DNA of 49,448 nucleotides, from contig NZ_WOTF01000018.1 of NCBI RefSeq assembly GCF_011516935.1, positions 1 through 49,448 of the forward strand, in the 5' to 3' direction. Made by a program: the position numbers and the translations under genes. Position 1 is the stretch's first letter. Each line of letters starts with the position of its first letter. The notes under the pieces were generated by a model, which did not search any database, was not told the origin of the DNA, and worked only from the letters and a program-made list of their open reading frames with translations. Shown here in pieces: positions 8,914 to 15,491 of the stretch. The stretch is from Acetobacter farinalis (GTDB taxonomy: Bacteria > Pseudomonadota > Alphaproteobacteria > Acetobacterales > Acetobacteraceae).

Positions 8914-8932
8914 GCTGACATCAGATGTCAGC
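8914..8932. promoter_or_regulatory. Perfect 19-bp palindrome upstream of small gene
   Basis: GCTGACATC-A-GATGTCAGC has 9-bp arms around one base and lies 22 bases before the ATG at 8955. It could be an operator or an mRNA hairpin. A second inverted repeat, CTTGA-n6-TCAAG, lies at 8854-8869 in the same divergent region and may bind the adjacent MerR-type regulator. Confidence 0.45.
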
Positions 8933-8954
8933 CGTTGCGCTGAAAGGGATTGCC

Positions 8955-9131
8955 ATGACCGCTACACCGGAGAGGACCGTTGAGATTGCCGGCACCCGTT
9001 ACGTGATGCTGGGCACCATGAATGATGGGGACTGCAAGGTGCGCCTGAAAACTACGGCAGGAGACGTTGTCGAACTCACATGTGAGTCCTTCATTGACAG
9101 TCTGAATAACGGGAGTGCGCGGTATCTGTAA
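8955..9131 (+). CDS. Small conserved hypothetical protein
   Basis: A 58-residue acidic protein with alternating hydrophobic residues (EIAGTRYVMLGT, then KVRLKTTAGDVVELT), consistent with a small beta fold. I do not recognise the family. The start at 8955 has AAGGGA with good spacing; an upstream ATG at 8925 lies inside the 19-bp palindrome and is less likely. It is divergent from the MerR/TipAS-type regulator. Confidence 0.55.
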   Translation: MTATPERTVEIAGTRYVMLGTMNDGDCKVRLKTTAGDVVELTCESFIDSLNNGSARYL

Positions 9132-9357
9132 AACCTGCGTGTTTAAAAGGATTTTTCTCTGATAAGCTTTTCTGTCTGGCCGGGTCTTGTTTACGGCAGC
9201 GTAGGGAAGGACAGGGCGGCAGGATGCCGGGTGCTGCACATGGCAGGCCCGGAGTGATGTCGGCCCATGAAAGTGGCCCGGAGCGGGCACTGAGATAAGG
9301 TTCTTTGGTGAAGCCGCCCTGGAGGGGCTTGCACCAGAGAGGCCTGTGAAAAGCAGA

Positions 9358-9388
9358 AACGCCCCCCGTGCAGGCTGCGGGGGGCGTT
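9358..9388 (-). terminator. Terminator of the NADH dehydrogenase gene
   Basis: Perfect 10-bp stem AACGCCCCCC/GGGGGGCGTT with an 11-base loop, starting 9 bases after the stop at 9397 on the minus strand. The T-rich tail (TTTCTGCTTTT on the minus strand) is interrupted. Confidence 0.8.
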
Positions 9389-9396
9389 CTTACGCT

Positions 9397-10683
9397 TTAG
9401 TCCATCCGGACAGCGGGGCGGACAAAGCGGTCCAGCCAGTCGGTCAGGCAGGCAATAGCACCGCCCACAACACCGTAGAGTTCAAACTGATGCTGGCGAT
9501 AGAGAGCCGTATGGCCAAGCCGGGCGCTCAGGCCGCGCAGGGTGCCACCGCCGAAGGTCTTGCCATCAGGAAAGGCACCCCAGCCATTATAGTTGCCGAG
9601 GGCAACAATCGCGCCCTTGTTATTGAACGTGAAGGGTGGAACAGGAGTCTGGTTCAGAATCCACTGTGGCAGATACCGTGCCAGATGGTGGGCTTCCTGC
9701 CGGGCAACCTGAGCTGTGGGGGGCAGAGGGTGCTCCGTAATAAAGGAGCAGTCACCCACAGCAAAAATCCGGTCATCCAGTGTGGTCTGCAAATTGGGTT
9801 TGACCACAAGCTGTCCGCCACGGGCGCATTCCAGACCATCCATCTCACGGGTGACATCCGGGGCTTTCACCCCTGCGGCCCAGACGCGGAACTGTGCATC
9901 CACGCGGGAACCATCCTTCAGGATAAAGCCTTTTTCATCCACACCGCTGACCATGGCCCCGATGCGCACGGAAATATTCAGGGCTTCAAGCTGCTTGTGG
10001 GCTTCTTCTGAGACGTTTTCCGGGAAGGAAGGCAGGATACGTGGTCCGGCTTCCAGCAGGGTTACGCGCATTTCCGGTGTTTTGGGTGTGAAGTTGTAAA
10101 GAGAGCCGATATCCAGCGCCTTGTGCAGTTCCGCCGCAAGCTGCACGCCGGTGGCGCCACCGCCCACAATGGCAATGTCCATCGGTGTTCCGCGTCCGTA
10201 GGCTTGCAGGACGGCATGGCGGAAGCGTTCATTGAAGTTGTTGGCCTCCACAACATTATCAAGAAAAATGCAGTGGTCTTTGACACCCGGTGTGCCGAAA
10301 TCATTCGCACGGCTGCCGATGGCAAAAATCAAGGCATCATACTCAAGGTGCCGTTCTTCCAAAATAACCTCGTCTTCATCCTGCTCGCGCAGCGGGGCGA
10401 GGGTCAGCCTGCGGGCTGCGCGGTCCAGATGCGAGATTTCCCCATAGCAGAAGCGAAAACCATGGCCCGCTGCGTGGGAGATGAAGGTAATGCGGTCATT
10501 CTCGTTTCGTGCGGTTCCGGCGGCAAAGCAATGGAGCATGGGCTTCCAGACATGGCTGAACCCTTTATCCACCAAAGTGATATCCAGCTTGCCTGCGCGG
10601 CCCATGCTGTTTCCCAATCGTGTGGCGAGTGCCAGGCCTGCAATGCCGCCCCCCACGATAACCAACCGAAACTGATCACTCAT
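9397..10683 (-). CDS. ndh: Type II NADH:ubiquinone oxidoreductase (NDH-2)
   Basis: A 428-residue FAD flavoprotein that passes electrons from NADH to the quinone pool without pumping protons, acting at the inner face of the cytoplasmic membrane. Two Rossmann dinucleotide motifs are visible: VIVGGGIAG near 8-16 for FAD and IVGGGATG (172-179) for NADH. The FAD-closing motif FAVGDCSF lies near 307-314. The C-terminal region has the hydrophobic and amphipathic helices used for membrane contact. NDH-2 is the usual NADH oxidase of acetic acid bacteria. The start at 10683 has AAGGA ten bases upstream; an in-frame ATG at 10701 is the alternative. Confidence 0.92.
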   Translation of the reverse strand: MSDQFRLVIVGGGIAGLALATRLGNSMGRAGKLDITLVDKGFSHVWKPMLHCFAAGTARNENDRITFISHAAGHGFRFCYGEISHLDRAARRLTLAPLREQDEDEVILEERHLEYDALIFAIGSRANDFGTPGVKDHCIFLDNVVEANNFNERFRHAVLQAYGRGTPMDIAIVGGGATGVQLAAELHKALDIGSLYNFTPKTPEMRVTLLEAGPRILPSFPENVSEEAHKQLEALNISVRIGAMVSGVDEKGFILKDGSRVDAQFRVWAAGVKAPDVTREMDGLECARGGQLVVKPNLQTTLDDRIFAVGDCSFITEHPLPPTAQVARQEAHHLARYLPQWILNQTPVPPFTFNNKGAIVALGNYNGWGAFPDGKTFGGGTLRGLSARLGHTALYRQHQFELYGVVGGAIACLTDWLDRFVRPAVRMD

Positions 10684-10794
10684 AATGTCACTATCCTTCA
10701 TCGTATTCCGCAAGTCTCAGCAGCGGAACAGAATTGCGCGGCACACTGCCTGGTGAGGCCGCGCATTTGTCTTCTCGCAGGCTGGCCGGCCTGC

Positions 10795-11847
10795 TCAGCC
10801 TGCGGAAAGATCCACAAGGCCCATCAGCCCGTCCTCTGTTCCAAACCCCAGCAGGCAGCCATCCGGGCTGTAAGCCAGCGCGCTGATGGCTCCACCGGCA
10901 CCAAGGCAGACAGGCAGAACCCGTTTTGTTTCAGGCTCGATCATGATGACGGACCCATCCGCAAACCCGGCGGCCAGAATATCCTGCTCCGGGTTATGCG
11001 CCACGCGGGTGCAGAGCGCTCCGCCCATGCCCGGCAGTTCCAGCGGGGGCTTGCCCATGGGGCCACCGCCAAAGAAGGGCCACATCACCACAACATCCGC
11101 CCCGCTGGTGGCCAGCCATTTTCCCGTGCGGGAGAACGACATGGATCTGACCTTGGTGGGGTACCCGCTCATGCGGATGTTGTGCCCGTCAGACAGGCGC
11201 CAGCCGTGCAGGTCATTATCCTGCATGGTGGTGATCAGCGCTTCTCCTGCCGGATGGATGGCAATGCCGGTGTGGCTGCCCTTCCATTCCAGTGTGCGCA
11301 CGCTTTCACTTTTAGGCTGGGTGAACCACACGGAAGCACCGTTATAGTGCGATGCCGCAAGGCGCTTGCCTTTGGTGTCAAACACGATGCCGGTCACGGA
11401 AGAGGGATGTTCCAGCGTTTTCAGCAGTGTCTCACCCCGGCCGTCACGCAGTTCCACCACCTTGCCTGACGCGCTGGCAATATAAGCGGTCTTGGCATCC
11501 ACGTGGGAGGCCACATGGTCCACCCAGCGGCGGCTTTTGCCGAGTTCGTCAATTTCGCCATGCATGTTCAGGCGGCACAGACGGCCGTCATCCCCGCCTG
11601 TCAGAAATCCGGAAGGGTCCGTGTCCGGGGCCAGGGCAAGGGCTGCGCCATCATGCACGGCATAGGTGGCCCAGCTTGCCGGGTCCGCCAGATCCGCCCG
11701 GTGGGCAACAATCACATCCCCTTCCGCCGTGGTGAAGGCGAAGCGCAGATTATCGTGGGAGGCCGCGCAGGCGGTGATATGGCCTTCCACGGTGCGTGTT
11801 GCACCGCGTTTTTCAATCAGCCCGCGGAGTGTGGAAGAACTGCTCAT
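10795..11847 (-). CDS. WD40-repeat protein coupled to CobW GTPase
   Basis: A 350-residue soluble protein made of WD40-like repeats: recurring GH/GD...W or V motifs such as LTGGDDGRLCRL, LAASHYNGASVWF, ITTMQDNDLHGWRL, LATSGADVVVMW and LAAGFADGSVIMIE, consistent with one seven-bladed propeller. It has no signal peptide. Its ATG overlaps the stop of the CobW GTPase gene by ATGA, a strong sign of translational coupling and of a shared function. A propeller beside a metal-chaperone GTPase suggests a scaffold or client-recognition subunit, but this is inference. A CGCAGGCT/AGCCTGCG hairpin overlaps its stop codon. Confidence 0.82.
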   Translation of the reverse strand: MSSSSTLRGLIEKRGATRTVEGHITACAASHDNLRFAFTTAEGDVIVAHRADLADPASWATYAVHDGAALALAPDTDPSGFLTGGDDGRLCRLNMHGEIDELGKSRRWVDHVASHVDAKTAYIASASGKVVELRDGRGETLLKTLEHPSSVTGIVFDTKGKRLAASHYNGASVWFTQPKSESVRTLEWKGSHTGIAIHPAGEALITTMQDNDLHGWRLSDGHNIRMSGYPTKVRSMSFSRTGKWLATSGADVVVMWPFFGGGPMGKPPLELPGMGGALCTRVAHNPEQDILAAGFADGSVIMIEPETKRVLPVCLGAGGAISALAYSPDGCLLGFGTEDGLMGLVDLSAG

Positions 11848-12836
11848 GCGACGGCACAGCTTTCAAACCCGCGCCGAAGCTGGGGCCGGTTGAGGTTGCG
11901 GCCGATAAAGACAAGACGCGAGATGCGCTCCTCTCCTTCCTTCCAGGGGCCGATGGCGTTGCCATCCGCCATCATGTGCACGGCCTGAAAGGCAAAACGG
12001 TCTGGCTGGCCCTCAAAATTCAGAATGCCCTTGGAGCGGAGGATGTCCGCCCCCTTTTCCTGAAGAAGTGCGCCAATCCACATCTGGAACTTGCCGGCAT
12101 CCAGCGGGGTCTTGAGCGTGAGGGAAACGCTGGTGAGGTCTTCCTCATGATGATGGTGCGTGTTTTCCAGAAAATCCGGCGTGCTGGCCAGAATGCGCTG
12201 GAGGTCAAACCCGCCGACATCCATCACATCCGTCAGCTTCACATTGCCTTTCTGGGCCTTGTGGATAGGGGCCAGGGCATTGATGCCGCGCAGGGTGTCT
12301 TCCACAGATTTCAGGCGGGCTTCATCCACCAGATCGGTCTTGTTGAGGATAATGACATCCGCAAAGGCAATCTGCTGGCGTGCTTCCGGGCTTTCCTTCA
12401 GCGTTTGTTCGATATTGTAGGCATCCACCACCGTCACCACGGCATCCAGCCGGGTTTTGGCGCGTACGTCTTCATCCGCGAAGAAGGTCTGCGCCACGGG
12501 AGCCGGGTCTGCCAGACCGGTGGTTTCAATAATAATGCCGTCAAACTTGTTCCGGCGCTTCATCAGGCTGCCGAGAATGCGGATAAGGTCTCCGCGCACG
12601 GTGCAGCAGATGCAGCCATTGTTCATTTCGAACACTTCTTCATCGGCATCGACAACAAGGTCGTTATCCACGCCCAGTTCACCGAATTCGTTAATGACCA
12701 CGGCGTATTTGCGGCCGTGTTCTGCCGTGAGAATGTGGTTGAGCAGGGTGGTTTTCCCTGCGCCCAGAAAGCCCGTGAGGACCGTGACCGGCACCAGCGC
12801 GTTCGCAGGCTCGGAAGAAAGGGGCGTATCGGACAT
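11844..12836 (-). CDS. COG0523/CobW-family GTPase (second copy, YjiA-like)
   Basis: A 330-residue G3E GTPase. The P-loop GFLGAGKTT is at 22-30, CICC at 75-78, ETTG near 104-107 and the NKTD guanine motif at 165-168. A His cluster (HHHH, 227-230, followed by EED) opens the CobW C-terminal domain, a usual metal-binding feature of the YjiA type. It is shorter than the ZigA-like copy at 4659-5900 and belongs to a different subgroup. It is first in a two-gene operon with the WD40 protein. The start at 12836 has CGGAGG ten bases upstream; the open frame to 12989 runs through a GC-rich palindromic element and is not coding. Metal delivery, probably zinc, is inferred from the family. Confidence 0.87.
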   Translation of the reverse strand: MSDTPLSSEPANALVPVTVLTGFLGAGKTTLLNHILTAEHGRKYAVVINEFGELGVDNDLVVDADEEVFEMNNGCICCTVRGDLIRILGSLMKRRNKFDGIIIETTGLADPAPVAQTFFADEDVRAKTRLDAVVTVVDAYNIEQTLKESPEARQQIAFADVIILNKTDLVDEARLKSVEDTLRGINALAPIHKAQKGNVKLTDVMDVGGFDLQRILASTPDFLENTHHHHEEDLTSVSLTLKTPLDAGKFQMWIGALLQEKGADILRSKGILNFEGQPDRFAFQAVHMMADGNAIGPWKEGEERISRLVFIGRNLNRPQLRRGFESCAVA

Positions 12837-12877
12837 GAAGACAAGGCCTCCGTTAGCGTGTTCGTGCCTTTTATATA

Positions 12878-12949
12878 GGGTGCCAGGGCCCTGAGGGCCA
12901 GAGAGGGCAGGAGAGGGGCCGCGCCCTGGCCCTCGGCGCCCTGGCACCC
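12878..12949. repeat. GC-rich nested inverted repeat (REP-like) in the CobW-WD40 leader
   Basis: Outer arms GGGTGCCAGGG (12878-12888) and CCCTGGCACCC (12939-12949) are an exact 11-bp inverted repeat. Inner arms GAGGGCCAG (12893-12901) and CTGGCCCTC (12926-12934) form a second exact 9-bp pair. The whole folds into one long hairpin 42 bases upstream of the GTPase start. It resembles an intergenic repeat element, but no second copy is in this window. Confidence 0.6.
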
Positions 12950-13319
12950 TCCTGAAGAGGGGGGGCGGGCGAGGCAGGGGGTAAAACAAGTAATGTTTAT
13001 AAATTTATACTTTTGTTTGTGCGCGATAAAAACAATATGGAATGCGTTTTTATGTCGGGCTTTTGGTGGGCGGGAAAATGGCTTTTTTGGGCCGAGTCTT
13101 GGTTTGTGGGTGTTGTCTGTTCGATTCCGAAAGAAAGAAGAGCGGAAATTTCTCTTATATATAAATAACATAGATGTGCGCTGTGCGTGAAAGCTTTGAT
13201 TTTGCAGGGGAAAATAAAATTTCACGAAATAGGGAATAAAGTTAATAAAATTTCATTGGATATGAACAATGTAAATCTGTTTTTAACGAAGTCGGGTTGG
13301 CAAAGAACCTGATTTTTTC

Positions 13320-13372
13320 AGGGTTTTTATTCGGGAAAAGAATATGTCTATCAAATATAGAATAAAAACCCT
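13320..13372 (+). promoter_or_regulatory. Leader inverted repeat upstream of first Hint gene
   Basis: AGGGTTTTTATTC (13320-13332) and GAATAAAAACCCT (13360-13372) are a perfect 13-bp inverted repeat separated by 27 bases, ending 37 bases before the ATG. A T-rich stretch follows (CTTTGTTGTT). It could act as an attenuator, an mRNA-stability hairpin or an operator. Confidence 0.5.
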
Positions 13373-13409
13373 CTTTGTTGTTCTGACATAAAATATAAGG
13401 AAGTCGGAC

Positions 13410-15326
13410 ATGACTAATTATAGCGGGACAACTGCGTCTGGACTCGTTTACGCGGCAACATCCACAGATATTGGCGTGCCCCCCCTTCTGGGCACAACGG
13501 TCTATAACGTCACGATTACCGGGAGTGACGGAACAGTTCTGCAAACGCTGAACGGTCTGACCACGGGGATCCAAATTCTTGGTCTTTCTGTCGCACCAAC
13601 CGGAAATGTCGTGACAGGCAGCACCAGCATTACCACCCTGCTGAACGTGGTAGGGGCAACATATGTCACGATGCCCGGCAGCACCGGCGGGATCAGTATT
13701 GTTGCCAATGCAGTAAGTGGTAACACGTATTATATTGGTGGCAACACGGATATCAATATTCTTGTCAACGCGCTAGCAGGAAATACCGTCAATATTTACG
13801 GTGGAACGGCAAGCTTCTCCGGGAATCTGGTGGCAGGATTGCTGGCTGGTTCAACCATCAATATTGGTTATGGCGGCACCTATGCAGGATCTGCCGGGTT
13901 GATTAATATTCTTGGCGGTTCAACTGTCAATTTTCAGACAGGGGGTGGCACGCTGATCCTGAATGCGGATAATCAGGTGCTCAGCCTTTTGGCCAGCAAT
14001 GGCGTTCAGGGCGTGACGTTCAATAATTATGATCCGTCACGGGATGCCATCGAGCTTCAGAACACGGTTCAGACCATTACCGGCTATACGATCAGCACCA
14101 GCGGCTCACAAAAACTCATTATACTTTATAACGGTTCACCGACCAATATTGTCGCACAATATGCGGTGAACCCGGCTGCGGGTGTTTCTTTGCCCGATGG
14201 AGCATATGATGCGGTCAACTCCCCGAACATGGTCAGCAACCCGCTTCAGATCACCTATGCGAACGGGAATACCTATGTCGGTGCCTGCTTCCTTGCAGGG
14301 GCCATGGTCCACACGCCGGATGGCGTGAAGGCGGTGGAAGAATTGGCGGTGGGGGATAGCGTGCTGGTATTTGAAGGGGGTGAAGCCGTATCCCGCGCTG
14401 TTGTGTGGACGGGAAAAGCGGTGGCCCATGTGCGGGACAGCGTACCGGATGATGAGGCGGGGTATCCCGTACGTGTTCTGAAAGACGCCATCAGCCCTGG
14501 CGTGCCGGACCGTGATCTGCTGGTAACACCAGAGCACTGCCTGTATTTTGAAGGGCAGTTCATACCGGCCCGTATGCTGGTGAATGGCCGCTCCATTGTG
14601 TTCGACCGGAGCGTGACGACGTACGAATACTACCATATTGAAACGGGCCGGCATTCCGTGATCATGGCCAGTAACATGCTGACAGAAAGCTATCTGGACA
14701 CCGGTAACCGTGACAGCTTCCGGCAGCAGGGCACAGTGGCCCGTATTGGTGCGGGCACTGTACTGAACTGGGCGGAGCACGCGGCGGCACCGCTCATGGT
14801 GGCGCGGCATGGGGTGGAACCTATTTTCCGCCAGATTGCAGCGCGCGCCGAAGGCCTTGGCTTTCCCGCCACGGATGCCGCCCCTGTGCTGACAGAGGAC
14901 GCCGACCTGCATCTGCTGACAGAGGGCGGCCAGCGGGTGCGCATGGTGCGGAAGGAAAGCGGACAGGCTTTTTTTATGCTGCCTGCGCGGGTGAAGGCTG
15001 TGCGGATCATCTCTCGCACCAGCCGCCCATGTGATGTCACGGGTCCGTTTGTGAATGACCGGCGGCATCTGGGCGTGTGCGTGGGGCAGATCACGCTGCT
15101 GAGTGCCGGGAAGAGCCAGCCTGTTACCCTGCATCAGGAGGAAGCTGCTCTGGAAGGCTGGGCCGGGCAGGAGGATACGTTCGGGCGCTGGACCACGGGA
15201 GAGGCGCTGCTGCCTTTGCCTGAGCGGGCACCGGAAAGCCTGGGGATGCTCCGCATTCAGATTCTCGGTGGTGGTCCGTATCTGGTGCGTGGCGAGGCGG
15301 AGAGCGAGGAAACCCTGCGCGCATAA
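13410..15326 (+). CDS. Hint-domain protein with beta-repeat N-terminal region (copy 1)
   Basis: A 638-residue protein. Residues 30-290 are Gly/Asn/Thr/Val-rich short repeats (forms of AGNTVNIYGG and GSTINIG), typical of beta-helix surface proteins. At residue 293 a Hint_2-type hedgehog/intein domain begins with CFLAGAMV, where Cys293 would be the nucleophile. The second Hint block is TPEHC (373-377). The following domain runs to the C-terminus. Known Hint domains perform an N-to-S acyl shift and can cleave or modify the upstream polypeptide; whether this one does is not shown. No classical Sec signal is present, so export, if any, must use another route. AAGGAAG precedes the ATG. A paralogue follows in tandem. 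Confidence 0.8.
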   Translation: MTNYSGTTASGLVYAATSTDIGVPPLLGTTVYNVTITGSDGTVLQTLNGLTTGIQILGLSVAPTGNVVTGSTSITTLLNVVGATYVTMPGSTGGISIVANAVSGNTYYIGGNTDINILVNALAGNTVNIYGGTASFSGNLVAGLLAGSTINIGYGGTYAGSAGLINILGGSTVNFQTGGGTLILNADNQVLSLLASNGVQGVTFNNYDPSRDAIELQNTVQTITGYTISTSGSQKLIILYNGSPTNIVAQYAVNPAAGVSLPDGAYDAVNSPNMVSNPLQITYANGNTYVGACFLAGAMVHTPDGVKAVEELAVGDSVLVFEGGEAVSRAVVWTGKAVAHVRDSVPDDEAGYPVRVLKDAISPGVPDRDLLVTPEHCLYFEGQFIPARMLVNGRSIVFDRSVTTYEYYHIETGRHSVIMASNMLTESYLDTGNRDSFRQQGTVARIGAGTVLNWAEHAAAPLMVARHGVEPIFRQIAARAEGLGFPATDAAPVLTEDADLHLLTEGGQRVRMVRKESGQAFFMLPARVKAVRIISRTSRPCDVTGPFVNDRRHLGVCVGQITLLSAGKSQPVTLHQEEAALEGWAGQEDTFGRWTTGEALLPLPERAPESLGMLRIQILGGGPYLVRGEAESEETLRA

Positions 15327-15362
15327 CAGGATTTGGCGTGTTGCGCGCAGAGCGCAGGAAAG

Positions 15363-15390
15363 GCCCGGCACATGTGCCGGGCTTTTTTTT
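15363..15390 (+). terminator. Rho-independent terminator after first Hint gene
   Basis: Perfect 20-base palindrome GCCCGGCACATGTGCCGGGC (15363-15382) followed by eight T. It separates the two tandem Hint genes transcriptionally. Confidence 0.93.
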
Positions 15391-15439
15391 AGGACTGCTC
15401 TTTTTTTCCAAACAATTTACCGGGAATTAAGTGATCTTA

Positions 15440-15478
15440 TTTAAAGAAGTGAATGGGCTTTTGGCGCATTTCTTTAAA
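15440..15478 (+). promoter_or_regulatory. Leader hairpin upstream of second Hint gene
   Basis: TTTAAAGAAGTG (15440-15451) pairs with CATTTCTTTAAA (15467-15478); the only mismatch becomes a G-U pair in RNA. The hairpin ends 13 bases before the ATG, and its right arm abuts the purine-rich AAAGAAAG that would serve as ribosome binding site. It could control translation. Confidence 0.5.
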
Positions 15479-15491
15479 GAAAGATTGAATT

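Larger units (their letters stand above)
12837..13409. other. Divergent intergenic region with GC-rich palindrome and AT-rich tract
   Basis: No gene is supported. The left part (12878-12949) is a very GC-rich nested palindrome. From about 12985 the DNA becomes strikingly AT-rich, with runs of A and T up to the first Hint gene. It must hold promoters for both the CobW-WD40 operon and the Hint gene. An imperfect AT-rich palindrome at 12988-13012 (AAGTA...TACTT) could be a weak Zur-like site. Confidence 0.5.

Noticed and set aside
10123..11469. 448-codon plus-strand frame opposite ndh and the WD40 gene
   Set aside because: It crosses two well-supported genes on the other strand, has low-complexity composition and no domain.
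11796..12878. 360-codon plus-strand frame opposite the second CobW gene
   Set aside because: The minus strand encodes a textbook G3E GTPase; this frame is its shadow.
14136..15371. 411-codon minus-strand frame opposite the first Hint gene
   Set aside because: It mirrors the codon pattern of the Hint gene, has no family features, and a parallel frame occurs opposite the second copy (16023-17189), as expected of GC-rich shadows.
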